A stretch of 34,100 nt of DNA from Bacillus_I endophytica_A (GCF_026790145.1 NZ_JALAMS010000007.1:1-34100); one strand, 5' to 3'; numbered from the stretch's first letter, positions 13,980-22,076 are shown. The notes: generated by a model not told the origin, from the letters alone. Made by a program: numbers and translations.

Positions 13980-14183
13980 GTGATGATTCTTAATTTATTG
14001 ATCTTCTAGAAACTGTGTGACTATAAAATAATCAAACTTTCTTAGTTCATTCTTATTATAAAGTTATAGCTGTAAAATAGTAAGAATATATAAAATTTTG
14101 TGTTAGTTTTTCTGACATTAAAAGTGACAAAGGATTATAATGCCTATATTCTAAATACAAAGAATGAGAAGCAGCAGGTGAGT

Positions 14184-14528
14184 ATGGTGAATTCTTCTTT
14201 TAAAAGGCAGCTGTCGCAGCTATACAATGACCTCAACCAAGAGATTTATAGTACAGGAGTTAGTAAGCAAAAAATTGACATTCAGGATAATTGCATTGTC
14301 ATTTTTGCGCAGACAAAGCGTTCCCCTTTAATTTCAGTATTAAGTAAGAGGTATCCTGAGTTAACGATATCCGTTGACGGGGCTTTAGCCATGGAATATA
14401 AACTTCGCTTAAAAGAAAACTTTGAGAAAAAATTTGGTATGAAGGTCAATACTATATTTAAGGATTACGATTCCACAAGTGAGCACGCTTGTACAGTCAT
14501 TTACTTAGAACAATCGCTTAATATTTAA
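14184..14528 (+). CDS. DUF2294/MpsC-family protein
   Basis: About 114 aa. SSFKRQLSQLYNDLNQEIY, then VIFAQTKRSPLISVLSKRYP, and later TVIYLEQSL match the DUF2294 fold, a domain also called MpsC from a sodium-dependent membrane-potential system. It is soluble, with no membrane segment, and may serve as a cytosolic partner or regulator. The frame is open from GTG 14100, but the region before ATG 14184 has odd composition. ATG 14184 has AGGTGAG close upstream and starts where family members do, so it is preferred. It sits between the StyA-like gene and the urate cluster, without evident shared operon, and ends before the terminator at 14635. Confidence 0.65.
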   Translation: MVNSSFKRQLSQLYNDLNQEIYSTGVSKQKIDIQDNCIVIFAQTKRSPLISVLSKRYPELTISVDGALAMEYKLRLKENFEKKFGMKVNTIFKDYDSTSEHACTVIYLEQSLNI

Positions 14529-14634
14529 CAACTATTAATACGAGTGTTGGAGAAATTTTGATTTATCATTTTTTCTTCACAGACTTGTTATTCTAAAAAC
14601 TCAGGAGCTTAAATTTCGTTATACGTAGTTTAGG

Positions 14635-14682
14635 AGCCGTAGATATAGGAGGATTTCCCTTCTATTTCTACGGCTTTTTTTA
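14635..14682 (+). terminator. Strong terminator just upstream of the urate permease
   Basis: AGCCGTAGA (14635-14643) pairs with TCTACGGCT (14667-14675), extended by ATAG/CTAT, then T7. It ends transcription of the DUF2294 gene. It lies only about 26 bp before the permease ATG, so either the permease promoter is inside it or this is a leader attenuator. Confidence 0.85.
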
Positions 14683-14707
14683 TACAGAAAATTGAGGGTG
14701 ATAAAAG

Positions 14708-16036
14708 ATGAACTTAAAAGTATTGTCGTTAGGAGCCCAGCATGTCATGGCTATGTATGCTGGGGCGATCCTTGTTCCATTGCTTGTTGGAAGAGCATTA
14801 AATTTAACTTCGAAGCAATTGGTTTACTTAGTCGCCATTGACTTATTAACTTGCGGTATTGCTACCTTACTACAAGCGTGGAAAAACAAGTATTTTGGAA
14901 TTGGTCTACCCGTTGTATTAGGTGCTTCATTTGTGGCCTTGTCGCCGATGATTGCTATTGGTACTCGGTATGGTATTCCTTCCATCTATGGATCCATTAT
15001 AGTAGCAGGGCTTTTCCTTTTTTTATTCGCTCGCTACCTAGGAAAACTTGTAAAGTTCTTTCCTCCTGTTGTTACAGGAACTGTTGTAGTGGTCATTGGC
15101 CTATCCTTAATTCCATCAGGAGTTAAAAATATGGCTGGCGGAACAGGGAGTCAAGAATTCGGTAGCTTAGATAACCTCCTTATATCCATAAGTGTTATAG
15201 CTTTTATTCTTGTTATTAATCGTTTCTTTAAAGGGTCCGTTCGTTCTCTTGCTGTACTTTTAGGAATTATTGCGGGTACAGCGTTATCAGCAATGATGGG
15301 AAAAGTGGATTTTCAAGAGGTTTTAGAATCCTCCTGGTTCCAAATTCCTCAACCGTTTTATTTCGGTGCACCATCTTTTGAAATCGGGCCTATCCTCACA
15401 ATGTTAATTGTAGGATTAGTTATCGTTGTTGAATCAACAGGTGTTTTCTTAAATTTAGGGCAAATTTGTAATCGTCCTGTCACCCAAGATGATCTCATTC
15501 GAGGCTATCGTGCAGAAGGTCTAGCGATTACCTTAGGAGGCGTTTTTAATGCTTTTCCCTATAACACTTGTGCACAAAATATAGGATTGGTTCAACTATC
15601 TCAAAATAAATCAACGAATGTTGTGGTTGCAGCAGGAGGTATCCTCGTTTTCCTTGGCTTAGTCCCTAAAATCGCTGCTCTTGTTACCATAATTCCTGCT
15701 CCCGTACTTGGCGGTGCAACAGTGGTGTTGTTTGGTATGGTCGTAACTTCAGGAATTAAGATGCTAAGTTTAGTCGACTATACCAACCAAAACAATGCAC
15801 TTATCATTGCTTGCTCAATTTCGTTAGGGCTCGGAGTCACAATTGTACCTGACTTATTTAGTCAATTGCCGCCATCCCTACGAATGCTCTTTAGCGATGG
15901 AGTGATTACAGGAAGTCTAACAGCGATATTGATGAACCTATTTTTTAACTTTCGTACGATTTTAACTCCATCCTCCATTCAGCGTGAAGAGGATGAGAGA
16001 GATATATTTGAAGAAAAAAGAATAAAGGGGTTATAG
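14708..16036 (+). CDS. Urate permease, NCS2 (nucleobase:cation symporter 2) family
   Basis: A 442-aa membrane protein with 12-14 hydrophobic segments. The N-terminus LGAQHVMAMYAGAILVPLLV (residues 8-27) and LGASFVALSPMIAIGTRYG (about 77-95) are NCS2 hallmarks. The signature region is FNAFPYNTCAQNIGLVQLSQ (about 280-299), with the QNxG element that marks the urate/xanthine branch. It would import urate by proton or sodium symport. Start ATG has GAGGGTGAT upstream. It heads a tight cluster (stop to next ATG, 3 bp) with two enzymes of urate breakdown, which makes urate rather than xanthine the likely substrate. Comparable to B. subtilis PucJ/PucK; which of the two is closer cannot be told by eye. 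Confidence 0.9.
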   Translation: MNLKVLSLGAQHVMAMYAGAILVPLLVGRALNLTSKQLVYLVAIDLLTCGIATLLQAWKNKYFGIGLPVVLGASFVALSPMIAIGTRYGIPSIYGSIIVAGLFLFLFARYLGKLVKFFPPVVTGTVVVVIGLSLIPSGVKNMAGGTGSQEFGSLDNLLISISVIAFILVINRFFKGSVRSLAVLLGIIAGTALSAMMGKVDFQEVLESSWFQIPQPFYFGAPSFEIGPILTMLIVGLVIVVESTGVFLNLGQICNRPVTQDDLIRGYRAEGLAITLGGVFNAFPYNTCAQNIGLVQLSQNKSTNVVVAAGGILVFLGLVPKIAALVTIIPAPVLGGATVVLFGMVVTSGIKMLSLVDYTNQNNALIIACSISLGLGVTIVPDLFSQLPPSLRMLFSDGVITGSLTAILMNLFFNFRTILTPSSIQREEDERDIFEEKRIKGL

Positions 16037-16039
16037 AAT

Positions 16040-16534
16040 ATGTTGACTATTAATGATTTAAATGAAATGCCATTGTCCGAGTTTGTGGAAAAATTAAAGG
16101 ATATATTTGAACACTCTCCATGGGTGATTGAAAGGGTAGGAGAGTTCCGTCCTTTTAGTTCCCGTAATGAACTTTATGAACAGATGATTACTGTTGTCAA
16201 AACGGCGAGTAAAGGGGAGAAATTGGACTTAATTCAGGCTCATCCCCATTTAGGAACACGAAAAACAATGAGTTCATTTTCCACGAGTGAACAAAAAAAT
16301 GCTGGGTTAAGTCAACTATCAGAAGCTGAATATGAGTTCTTGTTAGAGATGAATCAAGAGTATGTTCATCGATTTTCTTTTCCCTTTATTTTAGCTGTTC
16401 GTGGAAAAAACAAAGATGAAATTCTTCAAGCAATGAAGAGCAGATTAGAGAATTCAAAGGAGCAGGAATTTAATCAAGCTCTAACGGAAATCTATCAAAT
16501 TGTTCAATTTAGAATAGAAGATCAAATAATGTAA
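16040..16534 (+). CDS. uraD: 2-oxo-4-hydroxy-4-carboxy-5-ureidoimidazoline (OHCU) decarboxylase
   Basis: A 164-aa all-helical enzyme that turns OHCU into S-allantoin with loss of CO2, the last step of the three-step urate pathway. The family segments are present: VEKLKDIFEHSPWVIERV (about residues 15-32), then the conserved LIQAHPHLGTRKTMS (about 64-78) with the catalytic His in AHPHLG, and FPFILAVRGKNKDEILQAM (about 114-132). In B. subtilis this domain is fused to uricase in PucL. Here the protein stops after the decarboxylase and no uricase domain follows. The start lies 3 bp after the permease stop, with AAAGGGG in the 3' end of that gene serving as ribosome site. Confidence 0.92.
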   Translation: MLTINDLNEMPLSEFVEKLKDIFEHSPWVIERVGEFRPFSSRNELYEQMITVVKTASKGEKLDLIQAHPHLGTRKTMSSFSTSEQKNAGLSQLSEAEYEFLLEMNQEYVHRFSFPFILAVRGKNKDEILQAMKSRLENSKEQEFNQALTEIYQIVQFRIEDQIM

Positions 16535-16551
16535 ATAAGGATGTGGATGAG

Positions 16552-16905
16552 ATGAAAGGACTTACAACCCATATTTTAGATTTAACACACGGACACCCCG
16601 CTGGAGAGGTTGATATCGAACTTTATCGTTGGGAAGGATCAAATAGATGTTTGTTAAACACCGCAACAACTAATGCAGATGGTCGATTAGATGATCCACT
16701 TCTTACTTTAGATAAGATGCAATCGGGAGAGTATGAATTATTAATTTATATTGGAGATTATTTTAGAAAAAAAGAGGTACAACTATCTGATCCCGCCTTT
16801 CTTGATAAGGTGTCAGTACGAATTGGCATTGATAACTCGTCATCACATTATCATGTCCCCTTGCTTGTTTCTCCATGGGGCTACCAAATCTATAGAGGTA
16901 GCTAA
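16552..16905 (+). CDS. 5-hydroxyisourate hydrolase (transthyretin-related)
   Basis: A 117-aa enzyme that hydrolyses 5-hydroxyisourate to OHCU. The three family signatures are all visible: LTTHILDLTHGHPA at the N-terminus (with the catalytic His), a central TNADGRLDDP containing the conserved Arg, and the C-terminal HYHVPLLVSPWGYQIYRGS, ending in the diagnostic YRGS tetrapeptide. The frame can begin at GTG 16543, but ATG 16552 gives the usual M-x-x-LTTH start and follows AAGGATG, so it is chosen. It is 17 bp downstream of the OHCU decarboxylase stop, in the same operon. Equivalent of B. subtilis PucM. Confidence 0.93.
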   Translation: MKGLTTHILDLTHGHPAGEVDIELYRWEGSNRCLLNTATTNADGRLDDPLLTLDKMQSGEYELLIYIGDYFRKKEVQLSDPAFLDKVSVRIGIDNSSSHYHVPLLVSPWGYQIYRGS

Positions 16906-16956
16906 CTTAACGATTAGTGCAGAAGATAATAAGTTATATATTGAAAGGAATGAAAA

Positions 16957-18390
16957 ATGATGAGTTTAGAAGCTTTAAATGAAAGAGTAAAAAGGGACCT
17001 TTCTTATCTTGCATATGGGGGATCTGATTGGGTAAGCCCGACCAACCATCCTGAGGGGCATGTCTACGATACGGTAATTATAGGAGGCGGCCAATGTGGC
17101 TTAGGTGCAGCATTTGGACTTTTGCGTGAACGCATATCTAATATCCTTATCCTCGATGAAAACGTTGAAGGATATGAAGGACCGTGGGTAACTTACGCTC
17201 GTATGATGACATTGCGTACCCCTAAACATTTGACATCCATTGATCTTGGAGTACCTTCTCTGACTTTTCGCTCCTGGTGGGAAGCTCAATTTGGATCAAA
17301 AAGTTGGGAGGACGTCGATAAGATTCCACGGGACGATTGGATGAACTATCTACGTTGGTATCGGAAAGTTCTTAATTTACCTGTTGTTAATGAGGTAAAG
17401 GTGAAGCTGATTGAGCCTGCAGGAGAAGATGTTTATCGACTGCATATTGAGGGAGCAGGCGCACCTTCTAATGCATTACTGGCCCGTAAGGTTATCTTAG
17501 CTACTGGTATTCAAGGCGGTGGAGAATGGCACGTACCACCTATGATTTCCGAAGCATTACCTCGTCACCTCTATGCACATACCTCAGAAAACATTGACTT
17601 TGAGGCCCTTAAAGGTAAGAAGGTTGCAGTTTTAGGTGGTGGGTCCTCAGCTTTTGATAATGCCAATTTTGCATTATCCGAAGGTGTCGGTTTAGCCCAT
17701 GTGTTTGTTCGCCGCACGGAGATGCCACGCATTAATCCCATTCGACAAATGGAGGGATCAGGTCTAATTGAACGTTTTAATGTTCTATCCGATGCTGATA
17801 AATATGCTGTTATGGCTCATTTCTTTAAGCATAATCAACCTCCTACAAATGAAACATTTGAACGTGCAGCTTCACATCCTGGCTTTCAATTACATTTAGG
17901 TGCACCATGGCTTGACGTACAGTATGAAGCTGAGAAGGCTGTTGTCACTACACCACAAGGTAAATTTACTTTTGATTTTTTCATTATTGCCACCGGTCTT
18001 GTTACTGATCCTTCCTTACGTCCAGAGCTAAAGCTTTTTGAACGCCATATTGCACGTTGGAATGACTATTATAATGCACCTGATGAGATTACCAATCATA
18101 TGCTTGATGCGCATCCTTACCTTGGCCCTGGCTTTACTTTTACATGCCGGGATGAAAAGGATAAAAAGCTTCTTCATGGGCTTTTTGCTTTTAACTATTC
18201 AGCTTTAGTTAGCTGTGGTATCACAGCTTCTGCGCTTTCAGGAATGAGATATGGGATACCTAGATTAGTTTCAACTGTGGCAGACCAGCTGTTCTCTGAT
18301 AATCGTGAGGAGATTCTGAAAAACTTCTATTCTTATAATGAAGCTGAATTTGTTGGAGAATGGACAAAGAGAGGTTCTGAAGTAAGATAA
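16957..18390 (+). CDS. FAD/NAD(P)-dependent monooxygenase-like protein, candidate urate hydroxylase
   Basis: A 477-aa two-dinucleotide-site flavoprotein. An FAD site VIIGGGQCGLGAAFGLL lies at about residues 40-56, followed by GPWVTYARMMTLRTPKHLTS (about 75-94), ILATGIQGGGEWHVP near 180-195, an NAD(P)H site VAVLGGGSSAFDNANFAL near 222-239, and a second FIIATGLV near 343. This resembles the HpyO/CreE-type FAD/NAD(P) oxygenases. HpyO of Xanthomonas is a known FAD-dependent urate hydroxylase. It is the fourth gene of the urate cluster, where uricase is missing, so conversion of urate to 5-hydroxyisourate is the obvious hypothesis. It is not demonstrated, and a siderophore-type amine hydroxylase remains possible. 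Start ATG 16957 (or 16960) follows AAAGGAA. Confidence 0.75.
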   Translation: MMSLEALNERVKRDLSYLAYGGSDWVSPTNHPEGHVYDTVIIGGGQCGLGAAFGLLRERISNILILDENVEGYEGPWVTYARMMTLRTPKHLTSIDLGVPSLTFRSWWEAQFGSKSWEDVDKIPRDDWMNYLRWYRKVLNLPVVNEVKVKLIEPAGEDVYRLHIEGAGAPSNALLARKVILATGIQGGGEWHVPPMISEALPRHLYAHTSENIDFEALKGKKVAVLGGGSSAFDNANFALSEGVGLAHVFVRRTEMPRINPIRQMEGSGLIERFNVLSDADKYAVMAHFFKHNQPPTNETFERAASHPGFQLHLGAPWLDVQYEAEKAVVTTPQGKFTFDFFIIATGLVTDPSLRPELKLFERHIARWNDYYNAPDEITNHMLDAHPYLGPGFTFTCRDEKDKKLLHGLFAFNYSALVSCGITASALSGMRYGIPRLVSTVADQLFSDNREEILKNFYSYNEAEFVGEWTKRGSEVR

Positions 18391-18479
18391 ATAAAAGGCT
18401 CTAGAGATCCTCCATTATTTCTAGCGCAATTTTTGGATTAATTCGAGATTTAGCTTTTTCGGCTATCATTGTATACAAG

Positions 18480-18519
18480 AAAGAGCGAATTCGTTATTGT
18501 TAAACGAATTTGCTCTTTT
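18480..18519. terminator. Terminator of the urate operon
   Basis: A 16-bp stem (18480-18495 with 18503-18518, one mismatch) followed by T5. It has the same stem design (AAAGAGC...GCTCTTT with an inner CGTT/AACG) as the hairpins at 27902 and 30721. Confidence 0.85.
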
Positions 18520-18576
18520 TCCTTCTGATAGTCTATTTTGTGTTACTTAACTTATAATAAATTCACTGTAATTAAA

Positions 18577-18668
18577 AAGAATCCTTTGCCTATTAGTAGC
18601 AAAGGATCTCAAATTTATACGAATGGGGAATACGTTACTAGTTTGACCAGTTTTATAGATTCATATAC
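18577..18668. repeat. Dispersed noncoding repeat, copy A, containing the panD terminator
   Basis: ATCCTTTGC (18581-18589) and GCAAAGGAT (18599-18607) form a hairpin followed on the minus strand by TCTTTTTAAT, so it ends panD. Beyond the hairpin, GGGGAATACGTTACTAG and CAGTTTTATAGATTCATA are shared with 28511-28599, meaning a roughly 90-bp unit is present twice. Confidence 0.6.
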
Positions 18669-18722
18669 ATTAGATTTTGCAATAAATATAAAGCATTCTC
18701 TTTTTACATGCTTCTTATCTAA

Positions 18723-19121
18723 TCAAAGAGATAATGTTCCCTTTTTCTCACCATGCTTCTCATCTGTTATCATTTCTTCTATCACATTATTCTCGCCCAT
18801 GATAGCTACTTTAGGCTTATGCACTTTAGCTTCCTCTTCTTCCATATCAGCATAACCAATGATAATCACTAAATCACCGGGTCGGAAGAGACGGGCTGCT
18901 GCTCCATTTAGACAGATAACCCCACTACCTCTTTCACCTTTAATTGCATACGTTTCAATTCTTTCCCCATTATTGATATTAACAACTTGTACTTTCTCAT
19001 TTGGTAATAATCCAACACTTTCAAGGATTTCTTCATCAATAGTGACGCTTCCTACGTAATTCAAGTTAGCTTCTGTCACTGTTGCACGATGGATTTTAGA
19101 CTTCATTAATGTTAATCTCAT
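18723..19121 (-). CDS. panD: Aspartate 1-decarboxylase (pyruvoyl enzyme)
   Basis: A 132-aa proenzyme that makes beta-alanine from aspartate for pantothenate and CoA synthesis. It self-cleaves at Gly24-Ser25 (YVGSVTIDEE), and Ser25 becomes the pyruvoyl cofactor. Lys9, Arg54 (ERIETYAI) and Tyr58, the known active-site residues, are all present, as is NGAAARLFRPGDLVIIIGYA at 72-91. Start ATG has AGGAGG upstream, and the hairpin at 18581-18607 ends the transcript. On Bacillus chromosomes panD is the last gene of panBCD; here it stands alone, which implies a second plasmid-borne copy or a relocated gene. Intact by inspection. Confidence 0.95.
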   Translation of the reverse strand: MRLTLMKSKIHRATVTEANLNYVGSVTIDEEILESVGLLPNEKVQVVNINNGERIETYAIKGERGSGVICLNGAAARLFRPGDLVIIIGYADMEEEEAKVHKPKVAIMGENNVIEEMITDEKHGEKKGTLSL

Positions 19122-19364
19122 ATAAATGCCTCCTGATTAATAACAACTATACACTATAATAAACTACAATTATTCTTTTGAAAATATTCTAAATCTTACA
19201 TGATAGATGTGTAAGGTTTGTATGAAGGGGTTGATGAAGATAGAGTGCAAGAATGATTCATCCAACACTAAAAGACATTTAGAAGGGCAATAAGAGCGCA
19301 CAGGCAGAAAATATTTTTAAATTGAACTATTGTCATGAAACAGCAACTAGTCATAAATATACTT

Positions 19365-19402
19365 AAGACCGCCTTATCCACTAATGGATATTGGACGGTC
19401 TT
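19365..19402. terminator. Terminator-like hairpin, copy of the AAGACCGCC family
   Basis: AAGACCG (19365-19371) pairs with CGGTCTT (19396-19402), with an inner TATCCA/TGGATA stem. Flanks match the copy at 12211. It lies between panD's upstream side and the leftward gene at 19490, near no obvious plus-strand gene. Confidence 0.6.
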
Positions 19403-19489
19403 TACTATAGATATAAACGTTATTTAGAGAAGTCTAAAAGTTATAACAAAGGCTCAAACTTTATAGGATAAGCTCATGTATTTATTAGG

Positions 19490-19876
19490 TTAAACCTCAT
19501 ATAATTTCACATTCTTACACTTATCAGTTAGATTAAAATATCTTACTCCATTAAATAATATTACATTTACATAACCAAATTCATAAGCCTTTGAAATTCC
19601 ATACTCCAAATTTTCTCTACTGTCTTTTCCAATCACAGAGAATAGTTCCTTAACATTAACCCATTTCTCACCTTTATTACTAGCAATTACAGAATCTAAT
19701 GTTTCTAATTTATTCATTACTTCTTGTCTATAATAGATATGTATCATTGACCCTAAAACATAATCAATGATCTCTTCGCCAGGATATCTTCCTTCCAACC
19801 TAGATGTATGAGGCATAGGAGTGTTAAGTTCTTCAACACCTAATTTTTTAAAGATATCAGTTGCACTAGCTTGCAC
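19490..19876 (-). CDS. Hypothetical protein, 128 aa, possible winged helix
   Basis: Soluble protein, not recognised. The N-terminal half has a disordered-looking stretch (LEGRYPGEEIIDYVLGSMIH) and a helix with HIYYRQEVMNKLETLDSVIA. The C-terminal half, WVNVKELFSVIGKDSRENL, then YGISKAYEFGYVNVILFNGV and RYFNLTDKCK, has the helix-helix-wing spacing of a winged helix and may bind DNA. Start is GTG 19876, with GGAGAG eight bases upstream. A promoter was not identified. It is isolated between the panD gene and the iron locus, convergent with neither. Confidence 0.55.
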   Translation of the reverse strand: MQASATDIFKKLGVEELNTPMPHTSRLEGRYPGEEIIDYVLGSMIHIYYRQEVMNKLETLDSVIASNKGEKWVNVKELFSVIGKDSRENLEYGISKAYEFGYVNVILFNGVRYFNLTDKCKNVKLYEV

Positions 19877-20170
19877 TTAAATCACTCTCCATCATGTAAA
19901 TAGTTATTAGATCTTTGCCATTCATTCTTCTTTATAAAGCAAAAAGAGACTCATTCATTATGTTGAAGTTTCTTATAACTACGAATAAAGACAGGTAGTT
20001 GACTGTATTCGTATCTTGTCACTTCTCTAAAGAGAATCCATATTATATCTTTTCTACAATCATGCCATATACCCTTAAATGGGATATAATTTTGACTATG
20101 GGGAGAAAGCTTCAGAGTAGAATAAAGTAATCTATAGATAAATAAAAAGCAATCCTAAGAGTTGTTTGAT

Positions 20171-20326
20171 TTACATACGTCTTTTTACATCGTAGTATTC
20201 TTCTAATTCTATTAGAGTGAGTTCATATAGATGTTTGTTTCCTTTTTTATAAATACCCAAATCTAATAAAGAATTAATAACAAGTGTTTTCCGCACTTCT
20301 ATTACAGAATATAGTTGATCACTCAT
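20171..20326 (-). CDS. fbpA: Fur-regulated basic protein A-like (FbpA), 51 aa
   Basis: A 51-aa basic protein too short for most gene finders. VRKTLVINSLLDLGIYKKGN then KHLYELTLIELEEYY (residues 11-45) fits the FbpA family, small Fur-controlled proteins in Bacillus linked to iron-sparing responses together with the small RNA FsrA. Start ATG follows GGTGG. The stop is TAA at 20171. A perfect 7-1-7 Fur box lies 18 bp upstream of the start, as expected for a gene shut off when iron is plentiful. The downstream gene 19490 is separate. Confidence 0.75.
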   Translation of the reverse strand: MSDQLYSVIEVRKTLVINSLLDLGIYKKGNKHLYELTLIELEEYYDVKRRM

Positions 20327-20343
20327 TTATCCACCGCCACAAT

Positions 20344-20358
20344 TGATAATGATTATCA
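20344..20358. promoter_or_regulatory. Fur box of the fbpA-like gene
   Basis: TGATAATGATTATCA is a perfect 7-1-7 inverted repeat matching the Bacillus Fur consensus, extended by further ATAATC. Confidence 0.85.
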
Positions 20359-20447
20359 TAATCAATTATACTTTATTGTTTCTTCTTTTTCAAATCGAAT
20401 ACTAATAAAAGAGTCAATTTGTTATTTATTTTTACAAAGTAGAAAGT

Positions 20448-20482
20448 AAAGAAGGCATTCTGTCATCAAGAATGCCTTCTTT
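20448..20482. terminator. Bidirectional terminator
   Basis: AAAGAAGGCATTCT (20448-20461) pairs perfectly with 20469-20482 around a 7-nt loop, just past the stop of the leftward lipoprotein remnant. Confidence 0.8.
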
Positions 20483-20487
20483 ATATA

Positions 20488-20844
20488 TTAGTTTTTAAGA
20501 AAAGAGTCTTCAAAAAATTTCAGAAGATACTCTAGAGTGATTGGATCGCTGTAGGTAGATGCTTTAGTATTAATTTTAAATACATGGTTGTTCTGAACCG
20601 CCGGTATGTTTTTCCATGTATCCGTTTCTAAAAATGAATTATCACCATCAGGTGTTGTACTAAGAATAATGTAATCTCCAGCAAACTCAGGAAGCAATTC
20701 AGTTGAGATTGTATGAATACCTGATTTAAGAGCCGTTTCTTTTTCATTTTCTGATGAATTTTTCGTATTCGATTTCTCATCATTTCCACAAGCACTGAGA
20801 ATAAGGACAAACAAGAGTAGGAATGGTATAAATAGCTTTTTCAG
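20488..20844 (-). pseudogene. Internally deleted iron-siderophore substrate-binding lipoprotein
   Basis: About 118 codons. A lipoprotein signal (KKLFIPFLLLFVLILSACGN, lipobox LSAC with lipid-modified Cys) and a Ser/Asn linker lead, at about codon 40, straight into the C-terminal lobe of a FeuA/FhuD-type periplasmic-binding protein (LPEFAGDYIILSTTPDGDNS, NNHVFKINTKASTYSDPITL). Full-length relatives have about 300 residues, so roughly 180 are missing and no ligand site can form. The frame starts with CTG AAA AAG at 20844, nine bases after AAGGAG, suggesting a mutated TTG or ATG. The Fur box at 20960 remains. No permease or ATPase genes accompany it. Likely a dead remnant of an iron-uptake operon. 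Confidence 0.75.
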
Positions 20845-20959
20845 TTTAATCTGCTCCTTAACTATAGGGGGAGGTTAACAACCATCCTCTATATCAAAAT
20901 GTATGTAATTAGTAATGTATAATACTCTAATAATCACACCAAACTAATACTAATGGTAA

Positions 20960-20974
20960 TGATAATGATAATCA
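20960..20974. promoter_or_regulatory. Fur box upstream of the lipoprotein remnant
   Basis: TGATAATGATAATCA, one mismatch from the 7-1-7 consensus, in a run of GATAAT repeats (20955-20974). Confidence 0.75.
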
Positions 20975-21113
20975 TCGTCATTTGTGTTTCGCACAATTCT
21001 TAATCTTTTTCTGCAAAAATAATCTCTATCTTGTTTAAAACAACTAATCATAAATTGGAAGATAACACGTGTGTTATATAGTTACTAGATAAAACATCCA
21101 TAATATATGGAAA

Positions 21114-21152
21114 AAAGCGTAAACTCATTATAATCCAAGAAGTTTACGCTTT
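21114..21152. terminator. Terminator of the AraC-family gene
   Basis: AAAGCGTAAACT (21114-21125) pairs with AGTTTACGCTTT (21141-21152). T-runs on both strands suggest it works both ways. Confidence 0.85.
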
Positions 21153-21245
21153 TTTTCTACTGATAAGCAGCATTATGTATACAACTTGTCTAAATAACTA
21201 TTGGGATAATTAAAATGGAAAGTGACCCTATAAATCGCTTTACCT

Positions 21246-22076
21246 CTAAAAACGGAAATTCCTAAATTCTTTTGGAGTCATATTCGTATGTTTTTTAAAG
21301 GTAGCAATAAAATGTGAAGGTGAACTAAATCCAATCATGTCAGATATTTTGTTTATTGAGAAGCTCGTATTTTTTAGTAATGATTTAGCATGTGTTAATC
21401 TTTTAAGAATGACATATTCATGGGGTGACAAACCGGTAAACTTTTTAAACTTTCTCGAAAAATGATAGACACTAAGTGAAGCTATATTAGCTAAATCACT
21501 AATATTTAAGGGCTTTTCACTATTTTCATCAATGAAGGTAATAACATCCTTTAAGTTAGATTCTGAAGATAGGGTATGATTTCCCTCTAATAAACAACTC
21601 AATATTTTATGGATTTCGGAAGATGCCTTAAAATCACTTATTTTATTATGTTCTAACATGTATAAAATAGTGTCTATTGCTCTTATAATCTCCATTTCAT
21701 GTATTACTGATATAACCGGACTATATAATTGAATAATCATATCATAAAATTCTTTACTAGCATTTCCGTTAAAATGAATAAATTCAAAGGAAAGGGGTTC
21801 CGTTGCATAATATTTATGAGGAATACGACAATCAAAAAGGAGTAATTCATCGGCATTTACAGTAAAAGTTTGTTGTTCAAATTCTAATCGAAGTTGTCCA
21901 CGAATTACTTTAAGAAGTAAATAATAGTCGTGAAAGTTTCTTTCAATAATGTAATTCATATCACAGTCATAACGGCCTGCAAAACGAATTGTAAATAAAT
22001 GTTTCCTTGAAAATTCATTAGGGGTATGTACATAAAGTTCCGAGCTAGGCAAAACTCCAAGTTCATTTACTTTCAT
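21246..22076 (-). CDS. AraC-family transcription regulator
   Basis: A 276-aa regulator with an N-terminal cupin-type sensor (about residues 35-130: YYLLLKVIRGQLRLEFEQQT, then DELLLFDCRIPHKYYA) and a C-terminal pair of HTHs (about 175-276: NISDLANIASLSVYHFSRKF, then SINKISDMIGFSSPSHFIAT) ending in the usual MTPKEFR. The frame is open to 22145, but ATG 22076 has GGAGGTTAGG just upstream and is taken as the start. It is transcribed away from the oxidoreductase/isomerase operon at 22195 and is its probable inducer-responsive activator. The likely ligand is a sugar or inositol derivative. Single gene ended by the hairpin at 21114. Confidence 0.88.
   Translation of the reverse strand: MKVNELGVLPSSELYVHTPNEFSRKHLFTIRFAGRYDCDMNYIIERNFHDYYLLLKVIRGQLRLEFEQQTFTVNADELLLFDCRIPHKYYATEPLSFEFIHFNGNASKEFYDMIIQLYSPVISVIHEMEIIRAIDTILYMLEHNKISDFKASSEIHKILSCLLEGNHTLSSESNLKDVITFIDENSEKPLNISDLANIASLSVYHFSRKFKKFTGLSPHEYVILKRLTHAKSLLKNTSFSINKISDMIGFSSPSHFIATFKKHTNMTPKEFRNFRF

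Noticed and set aside
14583..14707. Purine riboswitch before the urate permease
   Set aside because: No purine-aptamer core with its two kissing loops was seen; only a plain terminator hairpin.
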